Assembly (NCBI GenBank): GCA_964526785.1
Contig: CAZGMJ010000078.1
Span: forward strand, 1 to 23,839
Direction of reading: 5' to 3'
Origin: CAZGMJ01 sp964526785
GTDB lineage: Bacteria > Planctomycetota > Phycisphaerae > Sedimentisphaerales > Anaerobacaceae
DNA: 23,839 nt
Part shown: in pieces, positions 6,678 through 14,505 of the stretch
Position numbering within the stretch: position 1 is the first letter of the stretch
Layout of the letters: each line of letters begins with the position of its first letter
The notes under the pieces: generated by a model
Databases searched by the model: none
The model's input: the letters and a program-made list of their open reading frames with translations, nothing else
What the model was told of the DNA's origin: nothing
Made by a program: the position numbers and the translations under genes

Positions 6678-8921
6678 ATGAAGAAGCACATCCTCCTGCT
6701 GAGTGTCGTATTGCTGGCGGCGGCCGGCTGCGACCGCGAGCGTTTCAGTCTTTTCGGCCCGACCGATCCGATCGATCGCAAGGTCAACGATCTGCTCAAG
6801 AAGATGACGCTCGAAGAGAAGGTCGGGCAGATGACGCAGATCACTCTGCAGCCGTTTGCGGGCGAGGACGAGGACGGCTATCTGACGCTCGATCCGAACA
6901 AGCTCTATACCGGCGTGGTCGAGCGGCACATCGGCTCGATTCTCAACTGCGCCGGTCGGGCGCGGACGGTCGAGAACTGGAACGCGATGATCACGCAGAT
7001 TCAGGACATGGCGACCAAGCAGACGCGCCTGGGCATTCCGGTTATCTACGGCATCGACTCGATTCACGGGGCGAACTACGTCACGGGGGCGACGATCTTT
7101 CCGCAGAATATCGCGATGGCTGCGACGGGCAACGGCGTGCTGATGTATCGGCTCGGCGAGATCGCGGCGTACGAGACGCGGGCGGCGGGCATACCGTGGA
7201 ATTTCAATCCCGTACTGGGGCTGGGCCGCCAGCCGCTGTGGTCGCGCTTCTACGAGACCTTCGGCGAGGACGCGTATACGGCCGCGGCGATGGGGGCGGC
7301 GTATATTCAGGGCCAGCAGGGCCAGTCCATCGCGGATTCGACCAAAGTCGCAGCGTGCATGAAGCATTACTACGGCTACAGCTTTCCGCTGTCGGGACGC
7401 GACCGCAGCCCGGCGTGGATTCCCGAACGCATGCAGCGCGAACTGTTTCTGGTGCCGTTTGCGGTGGCGGCTGAGGCGGGCGTGGCCACCGCGATGCTCA
7501 ACTCGTCCGAGATCAACGGCGTACCGGTGCATTCGAGCCGTTACATGCTGACGGACCTGCTGCGCGGCGAACTGGGCTTCGAGGGGTTCGTCGTTTCGGA
7601 CTGGGCGGATATCGAGAACCTTTATACGCGCGAAATGGTTGCGGCCGACCGGCGCGAGGCGGTCAGGATGGCGGTACTGGCGGGCGTGGATATGAGCATG
7701 GTGCCGTACGATTACAGCTTCACCGACACGCTGATCGATCTGGTCGAATCGAAGGAAGTACCCGTCAGCCGGATCAACGATGCGGTGGCGCGCATTCTGC
7801 GCGTAAAGTTCGAACTGGGTCTGTTCGAGAATCCGTACCCGAACGAGCGGCTGGCCGGAGGCTTTGCTTCCGATGCACATCAGAAGATAAACCTCCAATG
7901 CGCCCGCGAAGCGATCACGATGCTCAAGAACGACGGCGGGACGCTGCCGCTGGCCAAAGACATCAAGGTGCTCGTCACGGGGCCGACGGCGGACAAGCTC
8001 TCGGTCCTCAACGGCGGATGGACGATCACGTGGCAGGGGGACAAGGAAGAGTGGTATCCGCAGGAGAAGGACACGATACGCCGGGCCATCGAGAGAAAGG
8101 TCGGAGCGGACCATGTGACGTTTGTCCCGGCCGTCGGTTTCGACGAAGCCTTCAGCATCAGCAGCGCGGTCGCGGCGGCCGACGAGGCGGACGTGATCGT
8201 CGCGTGCCTGGGCGAGCCGACCTACTGCGAAACACCGGGCAATATCAACGATTTAACGATGACCGCCCCGCAGCTCGAACTGATCGAGCAACTGGCGGGT
8301 ACGGGCAAGCCGATTGTGCTGGTCCTGGCCGAGGGCCGGCCGCGAGTGATACGCACCATCGTCGATGACGTCGACGCGATTTTGATGGCGTATCTGCCCG
8401 GTATGGAAGGCGGAACCGCGGTGGCGGACATTCTGTTCGGCGACGTCAACCCGAGCGGCAGGCTGCCGTTCTCGTATCCGAAATGGGCCTCGTACCACGT
8501 CTGCTACGATCACAAGCCCAGTGCGGCCAAGGGCGGCAACAAGTACGATCCACAGTGGCCGTTCGGGCATGGCCTGTCGTATACGACGTTTGCGTACAGC
8601 AATCTGCAGCTCAACAAGACCGAGCTTGCGGCCGATGGCGTGCTCACCATGGAGGTCACCGTCAGCAACGAGGGCGACATGGCCGGCTCGGAGATCGTGC
8701 AGGTGTATCTGTCCGATCTGGTGGCGAGCGTGACGCCCCCGGTGCGGGAGCTCAAACGATTCCGCAAGATCGATCTCGATCCGGGCCAAAGCGAGACGCT
8801 CACGTTCAGCCTGATGCGAGAGGATTTCGCTTTCATCGGGCGAGACAACGATCCCATCATCGAACCGGGCACATTCAGAGTCGCTATCGGCGACAAGACG
8901 GCTGAGTTCGAGATCAAATAG
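6678..8921 (+). CDS. Glycoside hydrolase family 3 lipoprotein (beta-glucosidase type)
   Basis: A 747-residue GH3 enzyme that removes terminal beta-linked sugars from oligosaccharides at the cell surface or in the periplasm. The start at 6678 is preferred: AAAGGA at 6664-6669 precedes it, and the product begins with a lipoprotein signal ending L-A-A-A-G-C18. The frame stays open upstream to 6396 but that part is not protein-like. The N-terminal TIM-barrel domain carries the substrate motifs (KHYYGYS..SGRDRS) and the nucleophile in VVSDW (D308). The second alpha/beta domain holds the likely acid/base Glu in YCET (E518), where the family usually has YAE-G. The C-terminal Fn3-like domain (FGHGLSYTTF ... 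VYLSD) is complete. Total length fits three-domain exo-glucosidases such as ExoP and barley ExoI types. Exact sugar specificity is not readable. Confidence 0.95.
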   Translation: MKKHILLLSVVLLAAAGCDRERFSLFGPTDPIDRKVNDLLKKMTLEEKVGQMTQITLQPFAGEDEDGYLTLDPNKLYTGVVERHIGSILNCAGRARTVENWNAMITQIQDMATKQTRLGIPVIYGIDSIHGANYVTGATIFPQNIAMAATGNGVLMYRLGEIAAYETRAAGIPWNFNPVLGLGRQPLWSRFYETFGEDAYTAAAMGAAYIQGQQGQSIADSTKVAACMKHYYGYSFPLSGRDRSPAWIPERMQRELFLVPFAVAAEAGVATAMLNSSEINGVPVHSSRYMLTDLLRGELGFEGFVVSDWADIENLYTREMVAADRREAVRMAVLAGVDMSMVPYDYSFTDTLIDLVESKEVPVSRINDAVARILRVKFELGLFENPYPNERLAGGFASDAHQKINLQCAREAITMLKNDGGTLPLAKDIKVLVTGPTADKLSVLNGGWTITWQGDKEEWYPQEKDTIRRAIERKVGADHVTFVPAVGFDEAFSISSAVAAADEADVIVACLGEPTYCETPGNINDLTMTAPQLELIEQLAGTGKPIVLVLAEGRPRVIRTIVDDVDAILMAYLPGMEGGTAVADILFGDVNPSGRLPFSYPKWASYHVCYDHKPSAAKGGNKYDPQWPFGHGLSYTTFAYSNLQLNKTELAADGVLTMEVTVSNEGDMAGSEIVQVYLSDLVASVTPPVRELKRFRKIDLDPGQSETLTFSLMREDFAFIGRDNDPIIEPGTFRVAIGDKTAEFEIK

Positions 8922-9016
8922 GCGGTTGTGCCATGATCTTCCGGAGACCATTGAGGCCGCGACGGGAAGCTCTCTGACGCGCCGTCTGCAGGATCGCTGT
9001 GTTCGCCCGGTCGCTC

Positions 9017-9045
9017 TTGCCTCTGGTCGTCGCGGCAGCTACAAT
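9017..9045 (+). promoter_or_regulatory. Candidate promoter for the zinc-ribbon gene
   Basis: TTGCCT at 9017-9022 and TACAAT at 9040-9045 have 17 nt spacing, 40 nt before the GTG start at 9086. It lies in the 164-nt gap after the GH3 gene. Confidence 0.45.
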
Positions 9046-9085
9046 GACTCGCCGATGAATAACGAACAGTCAAGGAGATCGATAC

Positions 9086-9325
9086 GTGCCGATTTTTGAA
9101 TACAAGTGTAACGGCTGCGGCCACACGATGGAGTTTCTGGAAAAGAGCAGGGGGCCGCAGAAACACGTTTGCGCCGAGTGCGGCGGCACCGATTTGGAAA
9201 AGCTGCTTTCCGGCTTTGCGGTCGGCCAGGGCAGATCGTCTGCGGCGGCATGTGAGACGTGTCCGACCAGCCAGATGGCGGGCGGGCCGTGCGGCGGATG
9301 TGCCGGCGAGTGTCCGATGTCCTGA
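9086..9325 (+). CDS. FmdB-family zinc-ribbon protein
   Basis: A 79-residue protein beginning MPIFEYKCNGCGH, the hallmark of the FmdB/CxxC_CxxC_SSSS regulatory family. The zinc ribbon uses C8-x-x-C11 and C29-x-x-C32. The tail is Cys/Gly-rich (CETCPTS, CGGCAGECPMS), common in the family, and may bind a second metal. The start is GTG, supported by AAGGAG at 9072-9077 with 8 nt spacing. An overlapping frame ten bases on is a shadow. Function in this family is poorly defined, although FmdB was first described beside formamidase genes. It converges with the CvpA-like gene with only 3 nt between the stop codons. Confidence 0.9.
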   Translation: MPIFEYKCNGCGHTMEFLEKSRGPQKHVCAECGGTDLEKLLSGFAVGQGRSSAAACETCPTSQMAGGPCGGCAGECPMS

Positions 9326-9328
9326 TTG

Positions 9329-9973
9329 CTATTGACGGAATTGTGCGTGCGAGGCCGGTTGCCCCTCGACAACACCACCGGCGGCGGGGGCCCGCGGTTC
9401 TTCCGGCTCATGCGGCTCTGCCGTACGCCGGGCCTGCATGACGCGTTCGGCGATCTGCGCGATCATCTGCTCTGTGGATATCCGTGCATCGGACGGCATT
9501 GTTACGCCGCCGACCAGGTCGCACCACCACGATGTGTACTTGATGTGGGCGTGTTGCGTTTCGCTGCCGACGCCTATGCTGCGCGTCCAGTCGCTGCGGT
9601 CGAGCGGCGTGACCGACAACAGCAGCACGAAGAAACTCCAGGCGAGCAATCCTGTGACAAAGCCGATGACGCCCGCGCCGAGCACATCGAAGGCTTTCGG
9701 GAAATTCACCTTGAACTGCCCGGTCAGGAACACGTACGTGATGCCGCTGAGCAGGGCGAAGCAGCCCGTTGCCGTTGCCGCCATCGTCAGGCAATAGCCG
9801 TAGACGGTCTCTCCCGTTGCGGGGATGGCTTCGACGATCGCGATAGTGGAAAAGACCGCCACGTACACCGCAATCACGATGTTGAACAAGCGGGCCCATG
9901 CTTCGAGAAAGCCGGTTCGCACGCTCAGCCATGCGAATGCGGCCCCAACCAGAATGCCTATCCAGAAAACCAT
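9329..9973 (-). CDS. CvpA-like integral membrane protein
   Basis: A 214-residue protein with about four transmembrane helices at the N-terminus (MVFWIGILVGAAFAW, then LFNIVIAVYVAVFSTIAIV, GYCLTMAATATGCFALLSG, and a helix in FDVLGAGVIGFVTGLLAWS). This order and the last helix fit the CvpA (colicin V production) family. A hydrophilic tail with an amphipathic part and a Pro/Ala/Glu-rich end follows. The reading frame extends upstream to 10291, but the true start is taken at 9973, where the membrane segment begins. Only 2 nt separate it from the stop of the ATPase gene, and a GGTGGGATAGG purine-rich site lies inside that gene's end. Co-translation with the ATPase is therefore likely. CvpA proteins are linked to envelope homeostasis; the role here is unproven. 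Confidence 0.7.
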   Translation of the reverse strand: MVFWIGILVGAAFAWLSVRTGFLEAWARLFNIVIAVYVAVFSTIAIVEAIPATGETVYGYCLTMAATATGCFALLSGITYVFLTGQFKVNFPKAFDVLGAGVIGFVTGLLAWSFFVLLLSVTPLDRSDWTRSIGVGSETQHAHIKYTSWWCDLVGGVTMPSDARISTEQMIAQIAERVMQARRTAEPHEPEEPRAPAAGGVVEGQPASHAQFRQ

Positions 9974-9975
9974 GC

Positions 9976-11550
9976 CTATCCCACCACGCGTTTGAGTTCT
10001 TCGAGGCTCGTAATGCCCGCGGCCACCTTCTTCAGTCCTTCTTTTCGCAGGTTCACCTTTCCCTGCTTGCTGCCCTTGCTCCGCAACTCGGAGGTGTACA
10101 GTTGATTCTCGGCGATGTCCGAACGTATCTGTCCGGTTATCACCATCGGATCGCAGATGGCGGTTCGCCCGTAATAGCCCGTTCCGGCGCAATGCTCGCA
10201 ACCGACCGCGCGATACACGTGCGAGCAGTCGATCCGTTTCTTGCGGAATTCTTCCTGAAGGGTTGTGCTGAGCGTCGCACGTTTGCGGCACTTACGGCAG
10301 AGTTTGCGCAGCAGCCTCTGCGACATCAGCATGCTCAGGCCGGAGGCCATCAGTATCGGCGAGACACCGAGATCCAGCAGGCGAATTACGGATGCGGCGT
10401 TGCTCTCGCAATGCAGAGTCGCCAGCACAAGGTGGCCCGTCTGCGCGGCGCGGAGCCCGATTTCGGCTGTCTCCTCATCGCGTATTTCACCGACGCAGAT
10501 GACGTCCGGATCCTGGCGAAGCATGCTGCGCAGAACGCCGGCGAATGTGATGCCCGCCTTGGGATTGACCTCGATCTGGCTGGCATTCGGCAGCATCGCT
10601 TCGATCGGATCTTCGACCGTGATGACGTTGCGCGTTGTCCGGTCGATCTCATTGAGCATCGCGTACAGCGTGGTCGTTTTGCCGCTGCCGGTCGGTCCGC
10701 ACAGCAGAATCATCCCCGATGGCTGCCGGATCGTGTCCTGCACGATGTCATACTGCTTTTTGGTCACGCCGACGTCCCGCAGTTGAATCGTGCCGGCGCC
10801 CTGATTGAGCACGCGAATCGAGAGTTTCTCGCCCATCAGCGCCCCGGCGCTGGCCACGCGAAAGGAGGCGGTTGTCTGTCCCTTTTTGGCGAGGAAAGCG
10901 CCGTCCTGCGGGCGACGTTTCTCGCTGATGTCCATGTTCGAGACCGCCTTGATGCTGTTGAGCACCGCCTTGCACGTTTCGACGGGCAGTTCGCGGGTGG
11001 TTTGCAGGACGCCGTCGATGCGCAGTCGGACGGTGTACATTGCATCGTCCTTTCCGTCGATCAGGATATCAGTCGCTCGTCTCTCCAACGCCTCGGCAAT
11101 GATCTGTTCAGTGACGTTGAGCACGCGCAGGACTTTCCGACGGCGCCGGCCGTGCCCGTATATTTCGTCGATGCTGCGGCCGGATGAATCGAACAGCCGG
11201 AGATTGTTTCTCGGCGGTGACGCCGCCACTCGGACCGATCTGAAATACTGGCGGAATGTATCGAATACGCCGCCGGTGCCGCGATACGATTTGCGGACGG
11301 CATCGATGAGAATAAGCAGAGTTAGAAGCAGAGGCCCGATCAGCAGCATGCCTATGTACGCAACGGGTTTGAATCGCCTGGAGACGAGCGGACTGAACTG
11401 AACGAATTGCACGAGATATACGCAGACGTATATCCAGGCGATAAGCAACACCACCCGAAGCGGGCTGTAGGGCAGAGCGACGGAGATTGCCGACGATATG
11501 TGAGACTCCGCATGACCTGCGGCTGCAAGGAACGCAACTATCTCGAACAT
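9976..11550 (-). CDS. Membrane-anchored GspE/PulE-type secretion ATPase
   Basis: A 524-residue AAA+ ATPase of the type II secretion / type IV pilus GspE-PilB family. Residues ~150-240 are the N2 domain (ATDILIDG ... VRLRIDGVLQ). Walker A is G285-P-T-G-S-G-K-T292. The Asp box, Walker B (DPDVICVGEIRDEETA) and His box (TGHLVLATLHCES) are all intact. A Cys4 zinc site (CRKC ... CEHC) is present, as in GspE. The N-terminus is unusual. Instead of a soluble N1 domain there are two hydrophobic helices (about residues 30-52 and 62-85), so the ATPase should sit in the inner membrane. The ribosome site is GAGAGGT 9 nt before ATG. No other secretion or pilin gene is in the window; a CvpA-like gene follows at 2 nt. 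It may power pseudopilus or pilus assembly encoded elsewhere. Confidence 0.92.
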   Translation of the reverse strand: MFEIVAFLAAAGHAESHISSAISVALPYSPLRVVLLIAWIYVCVYLVQFVQFSPLVSRRFKPVAYIGMLLIGPLLLTLLILIDAVRKSYRGTGGVFDTFRQYFRSVRVAASPPRNNLRLFDSSGRSIDEIYGHGRRRRKVLRVLNVTEQIIAEALERRATDILIDGKDDAMYTVRLRIDGVLQTTRELPVETCKAVLNSIKAVSNMDISEKRRPQDGAFLAKKGQTTASFRVASAGALMGEKLSIRVLNQGAGTIQLRDVGVTKKQYDIVQDTIRQPSGMILLCGPTGSGKTTTLYAMLNEIDRTTRNVITVEDPIEAMLPNASQIEVNPKAGITFAGVLRSMLRQDPDVICVGEIRDEETAEIGLRAAQTGHLVLATLHCESNAASVIRLLDLGVSPILMASGLSMLMSQRLLRKLCRKCRKRATLSTTLQEEFRKKRIDCSHVYRAVGCEHCAGTGYYGRTAICDPMVITGQIRSDIAENQLYTSELRSKGSKQGKVNLRKEGLKKVAAGITSLEELKRVVG

Positions 11551-11603
11551 GGACCCGTTACCTCTCTACCAATGACTGTCCGATATCGAACGCAGATGCA
11601 TGG

Positions 11604-11632
11604 ATTATACCGTCAACGTTCCGTTGGGACAA
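11604..11632 (-). promoter_or_regulatory. Sigma70-type promoter for the ATPase-CvpA operon
   Basis: On the minus strand TTGTCC (11632-11627) and a perfect TATAAT (11609-11604) are 17 nt apart, about 54 nt upstream of the ATG at 11550. It is one of the best promoter matches in the window. Confidence 0.6.
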
Positions 11633-11711
11633 GCAAAGAAAACCGATCTCGCCATTTCCTGTTTGCACGAACCCTCCCGCCCGGCGGATGACTCATCGCC
11701 CACGAATGATG

Positions 11712-12224
11712 CTACAGGTCTTCGAGCTCTTCCAGAAACGAATCGGAAGCCTCCGCATCCAGGTCGGCGAATTCGTCATTCTCGTCGAGATCGAAGTCGA
11801 TTGGCTCGTCTTGCTCGCCCTTTGCTTTTTCCTCTTTTCTTTCCTGTTTGGTGGGTTCTTTCGGACCGGCCGCCCCGGCGCCGCTCGGGGCCCTTTCCTC
11901 GGCCGGCGTCGGTGGGGCGATCTTCTCGGGTTTGCCGTCTATCTGCACCAGAAGCGTTACAGGCGGTATCTGGATATAATCGCCCGCCTGGAGTTGGTGC
12001 TGCTCGACGCGCTCGCCGTTGACATAGGTCCCGTTGCGAGAGCCAAGATCCCGCAGTTCGAGCGCGCCGTTATTGAGGCTCAATTGGCAGTGCTTGCGCG
12101 ATATGGGTTTGAGGGGAATGTACATATCGCAGTCGTGGCGACGGCCGATGATGGTGACCTCGCTGGGAAGCGAGAAACTCTTTTGTGATCCGTTCTTTTT
12201 GAAAAGAACCAGATTAACGTCCAT
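11712..12224 (-). CDS. FHA-domain protein with acidic C-terminal tail
   Basis: A 170-residue cytoplasmic protein. Residues ~5-95 form a forkhead-associated domain with the phosphothreonine-binding set G27-R28, S42-R-K-H45 and N64 in LGSRNGTYVNG. Residues ~100-140 are a Pro/Ala/Lys/Glu-rich linker, and the last ~30 residues are strongly acidic (DFDLDENDEF ... FLEELEDL). FHA domains read phosphothreonine marks made by Ser/Thr kinases, which are abundant in Planctomycetota; no kinase gene is nearby. The start at 12224 is chosen over an upstream ATG because GGGAGGG lies 5 nt before it and the FHA fold begins there. It shares orientation with the secretion ATPase operon. FHA proteins are sometimes partners of secretion machines, so a link is possible but not shown. 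Confidence 0.9.
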   Translation of the reverse strand: MDVNLVLFKKNGSQKSFSLPSEVTIIGRRHDCDMYIPLKPISRKHCQLSLNNGALELRDLGSRNGTYVNGERVEQHQLQAGDYIQIPPVTLLVQIDGKPEKIAPPTPAEERAPSGAGAAGPKEPTKQERKEEKAKGEQDEPIDFDLDENDEFADLDAEASDSFLEELEDL

Positions 12225-12263
12225 TCGACCCTCCCGAGGTCTATGTCCCACAATACCAACCCC

Positions 12264-12292
12264 ATTATACACCAAAGGGTCCTATAGTCCAA
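12264..12292 (-). promoter_or_regulatory. Sigma70-type promoter for the FHA gene
   Basis: On the minus strand TTGGAC (12292-12287) and TATAAT (12269-12264) are 17 nt apart, 40 nt before the start at 12224. It is back to back with the thrS promoter. Confidence 0.6.
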
Positions 12293-12317
12293 GGAACAAA
12301 TCGCCGATAATTAAGTA

Positions 12318-12346
12318 TTGACAGTGCCGCGGCCTGTATCTACAGT
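12318..12346 (+). promoter_or_regulatory. Sigma70-type promoter for thrS
   Basis: A perfect TTGACA at 12318-12323 and TACAGT at 12341-12346 have 17 nt spacing. Transcription from here would leave a leader of roughly 158 nt before the thrS ATG at 12511. Confidence 0.55.
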
Positions 12347-12352
12347 TGGATT

Positions 12353-12510
12353 CGGATGTGGAGCAGCGTGTTTGGCGAGACATCGGGGCACGCGGCGGGA
12401 CGGTCGACGGTGTGGTGGTCAGGCGTTGGCGGCCCAGCGACGACACCGGCGAAACCGGGCCAATACAAGGGGGAAAGCCCGAACACAATAGATGGATTCT
12501 TGGATTGACT
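12353..12510 (+). other. Long thrS mRNA leader
   Basis: About 158 nt lie between the expected transcript start and the thrS ATG. The leader contains a purine-rich AAGGGGG at 12467-12473 that is too far (37 nt) from the ATG to act as its ribosome site. Next to it is a possible small hairpin (GGG/CCC arms within 12469-12480). An ATG at 12492 opens a 13-codon frame (MDSWIDYGTSDSA) that overlaps the thrS start out of frame. No known riboswitch or T-box motif was recognised. thrS translation is autoregulated through the leader in E. coli, so control here is plausible. Confidence 0.3.
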
Positions 12511-14427
12511 ATGGCACAAGCGACTCTGCCTGACGGCAGCACAATGGAACTGGCCGACGGGGCGACCGTCAAGGACCTGGCCGAGAAGATCGGTCCGGGA
12601 CTTGCGAAGGCCGCTGTCGGAGCGAAGATTAACGGCGAACTTGCGGATCTGGCCACTCCTCTTGACGGCCGGGCCGACGTTCAAATCGTTACGTCCAGGG
12701 ACGCCGAAGGCGTGGAACTGATGCGCCACAGTTGTGCGCATGTGATGGCCGAGGCGATTTGCAGAATATGGCCCGAGACCAGGCTCGTGTACGGGCCGAC
12801 CATCGAGGACGGCTTCTACTATGACATCGATCTCGATGAGCCGATCAGGCCGAGCGATTTCGAGCGGATCGAAGCCGAAATGCGCAAGATAGCCGAGGCG
12901 GACAAACCGTTCGTGCGCGAGCAGATGTCGCGCAGTGAAGCGCTGGCCAGGCTCGCGGGGGACAAATACAAGACGGACAACATCAACCGCGCCGAGGGCG
13001 ATGCTATCACCTTCTATTCCCACGGGGGCGGCTTCCAGGACCTTTGCCGGGGCCCGCACGTACCGAGCACGGGCAAGATCGGCGCCTTCAAGATCATGTC
13101 GGTGGCGGGGGCGTACTGGCACGGCGACGTTACCCAGAAGATGCTTCAGCGTGTGTACGGGACCACCTGGCCTTCGAAAAAGGAGCTCAAGCAATACCTC
13201 CAGCGGCTCGAAGAGGCGAAGAAACGCGATCATCGCGTCCTCGGCAAGCAAATGGATTTGTTCAGCTTCAACGAGGCGGGGCCGGGTTTTGCGTTTATGC
13301 ACCCCAGGGGGATGATCGTATGGAATGCGATCGTGGATTTCTGGCGGGACGTGCATCACCGGTACGGCTACGAAGAGATCAAGACCCCGATCATTCTCAA
13401 CGAGGAACTCTGGCACAAGAGCGGGCACTGGGACAATTACAAAGAGAACATGTATTTCACGACCGTCGACGAGGTTGGCTTCGCCATCAAGCCCATGAAC
13501 TGCCCGGGCGGTTGTCTGGTGTTCAATACCAGAAAGCATTCATATCGGGAATTTCCGATGCGGGTGGCGGAATTGGGTCTGGTGCATCGACACGAGGCCA
13601 GCGGCGTGATGCACGGGCTGTTTCGCGTTCGTCAGTTCACTCAGGACGATGCCCATATCTTTTGCACGCCGGAGCAGATTGAGAGCGAAATCATCGGTGT
13701 GATCGAGCTGACGTTCGAGATGTACAAGGCCTTCGGCTTCGAGGACTTCCGCATCGAACTATCGACCAAGCCCGAGAAACACATCGGCTCGGACGAAATA
13801 TGGGAGGTCGCGACCAATGCCCTCAGGGACGCCCTGGACCACAAGAAGATCGAATACCAGATCAACGAGGGCGACGGGGCGTTCTACGGCCCGAAGATCG
13901 ACTTCCATATCCGGGACTGCCTCAAGCGGTCGTGGCAACTCGGCACGATACAGCTCGATTTCTCCATGCCGCAGCGGTTTGGGCTGGTCTATACCGACAG
14001 CGACAATACGGAGAAGACCCCGGTCATGATCCATCGAGCGGTTCTTGGCTCGTTCGAGCGGTTTATCGGCATCCTGATCGAGCATTACGCCGGGGCCTTT
14101 CCGCTGTGGCTTGCGCCTGAGCAGGTGCGTGTCCTGCCGATCAGCGAGAAAACGAATGAATATGCCCGCGACGTCGAATCGGAACTCCGCCAGCGCGGTT
14201 TGAGAGCGTCCATGGACGTTTCGGACGAGAAAATCGGGGCGAAAATAGCCAAAGCACACCAGGAAAAAGTGCCGTACATGCTGGTTGTTGGGCCCCAGGA
14301 GGCCCAGTCCGGCACGGTTAACGTGCGTATTCGAGGCAGCAAAGACACGCAGTCGCTGGATTTGGCCGGATTCGCCGAAGCGGCGTGCAGAAAAGCGGCG
14401 GACAAGAAAATGGCTTTGGAATTGTGA
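12511..14427 (+). CDS. thrS: Threonine--tRNA ligase
   Basis: Class II aminoacyl-tRNA synthetase of 638 residues, full length. It charges tRNA-Thr with threonine and edits mischarged Ser-tRNA. Domain order: TGS (~1-62), editing domain with H73-x-x-x-H77 and the DLCRGPH motif, catalytic core, and C-terminal anticodon-binding domain (from ~535, WLAPEQVRVLP). The catalytic zinc ligands are C331 (in MNCPGG), H382 and H508, each three residues earlier than the E. coli C334, H385 and H511. Motif 2 (RHEASGVMHGLFRVRQFTQDD) is intact. The frame is open upstream to 12346, but the TGS domain starts at ATG 12511, which lacks a good Shine-Dalgarno site. It is the first gene of the translation block shared with infC, rpmI, rplT and pheS. 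Confidence 0.98.
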   Translation: MAQATLPDGSTMELADGATVKDLAEKIGPGLAKAAVGAKINGELADLATPLDGRADVQIVTSRDAEGVELMRHSCAHVMAEAICRIWPETRLVYGPTIEDGFYYDIDLDEPIRPSDFERIEAEMRKIAEADKPFVREQMSRSEALARLAGDKYKTDNINRAEGDAITFYSHGGGFQDLCRGPHVPSTGKIGAFKIMSVAGAYWHGDVTQKMLQRVYGTTWPSKKELKQYLQRLEEAKKRDHRVLGKQMDLFSFNEAGPGFAFMHPRGMIVWNAIVDFWRDVHHRYGYEEIKTPIILNEELWHKSGHWDNYKENMYFTTVDEVGFAIKPMNCPGGCLVFNTRKHSYREFPMRVAELGLVHRHEASGVMHGLFRVRQFTQDDAHIFCTPEQIESEIIGVIELTFEMYKAFGFEDFRIELSTKPEKHIGSDEIWEVATNALRDALDHKKIEYQINEGDGAFYGPKIDFHIRDCLKRSWQLGTIQLDFSMPQRFGLVYTDSDNTEKTPVMIHRAVLGSFERFIGILIEHYAGAFPLWLAPEQVRVLPISEKTNEYARDVESELRQRGLRASMDVSDEKIGAKIAKAHQEKVPYMLVVGPQEAQSGTVNVRIRGSKDTQSLDLAGFAEAACRKAADKKMALEL

Positions 14428-14443
14428 AAGTTGCGCCTATAAT
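14416..14443 (+). promoter_or_regulatory. Candidate promoter for infC at the end of thrS
   Basis: TTGGAA at 14416-14421 and a perfect TATAAT at 14438-14443 have 16 nt spacing, with the -35 inside the last codons of thrS. The leader to the infC start would be about 55 nt. It would let infC be expressed independently of thrS. Confidence 0.5.
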
Positions 14444-14493
14444 AGAAGCGAATTGTACGATAAAACGATTGAATACTGATTTGAAGAAAGGAC

Positions 14494-14499
14494 AGGTGG
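14494..14499 (+). promoter_or_regulatory. Shine-Dalgarno site that sets the AUA start of infC
   Basis: AGGTGG lies 6 nt before the ATA at 14506. The same site is 21 nt from the only alternative, TTG at 14521, which is too far. An in-frame TAG at 14500-14502 rules out any start further upstream. Confidence 0.7.
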
Positions 14500-14505
14500 T
14501 AGACT

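Noticed and set aside
6438..8114. 558-codon open frame on the minus strand
   Set aside because: It is antisense to the GH3 gene, which has intact catalytic motifs. The antisense product is Arg/His-rich without any domain.
9974..10291. N-terminal extension of the CvpA-like frame
   Set aside because: It overlaps the end of the ATPase gene in another frame and is Arg-rich. The membrane protein proper starts at 9973.
9898..11187. 429-codon open frame on the plus strand
   Set aside because: It is antisense to the secretion ATPase, whose Walker motifs and zinc site are intact.
12346..12510. TTG-start extension of thrS
   Set aside because: The extension overlaps the -10 element and is not conserved-looking. 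The TGS domain begins at the ATG at 12511.
12340..13539. 399-codon open frame on the minus strand
   Set aside because: It is antisense to thrS, which is unmistakable and full length.
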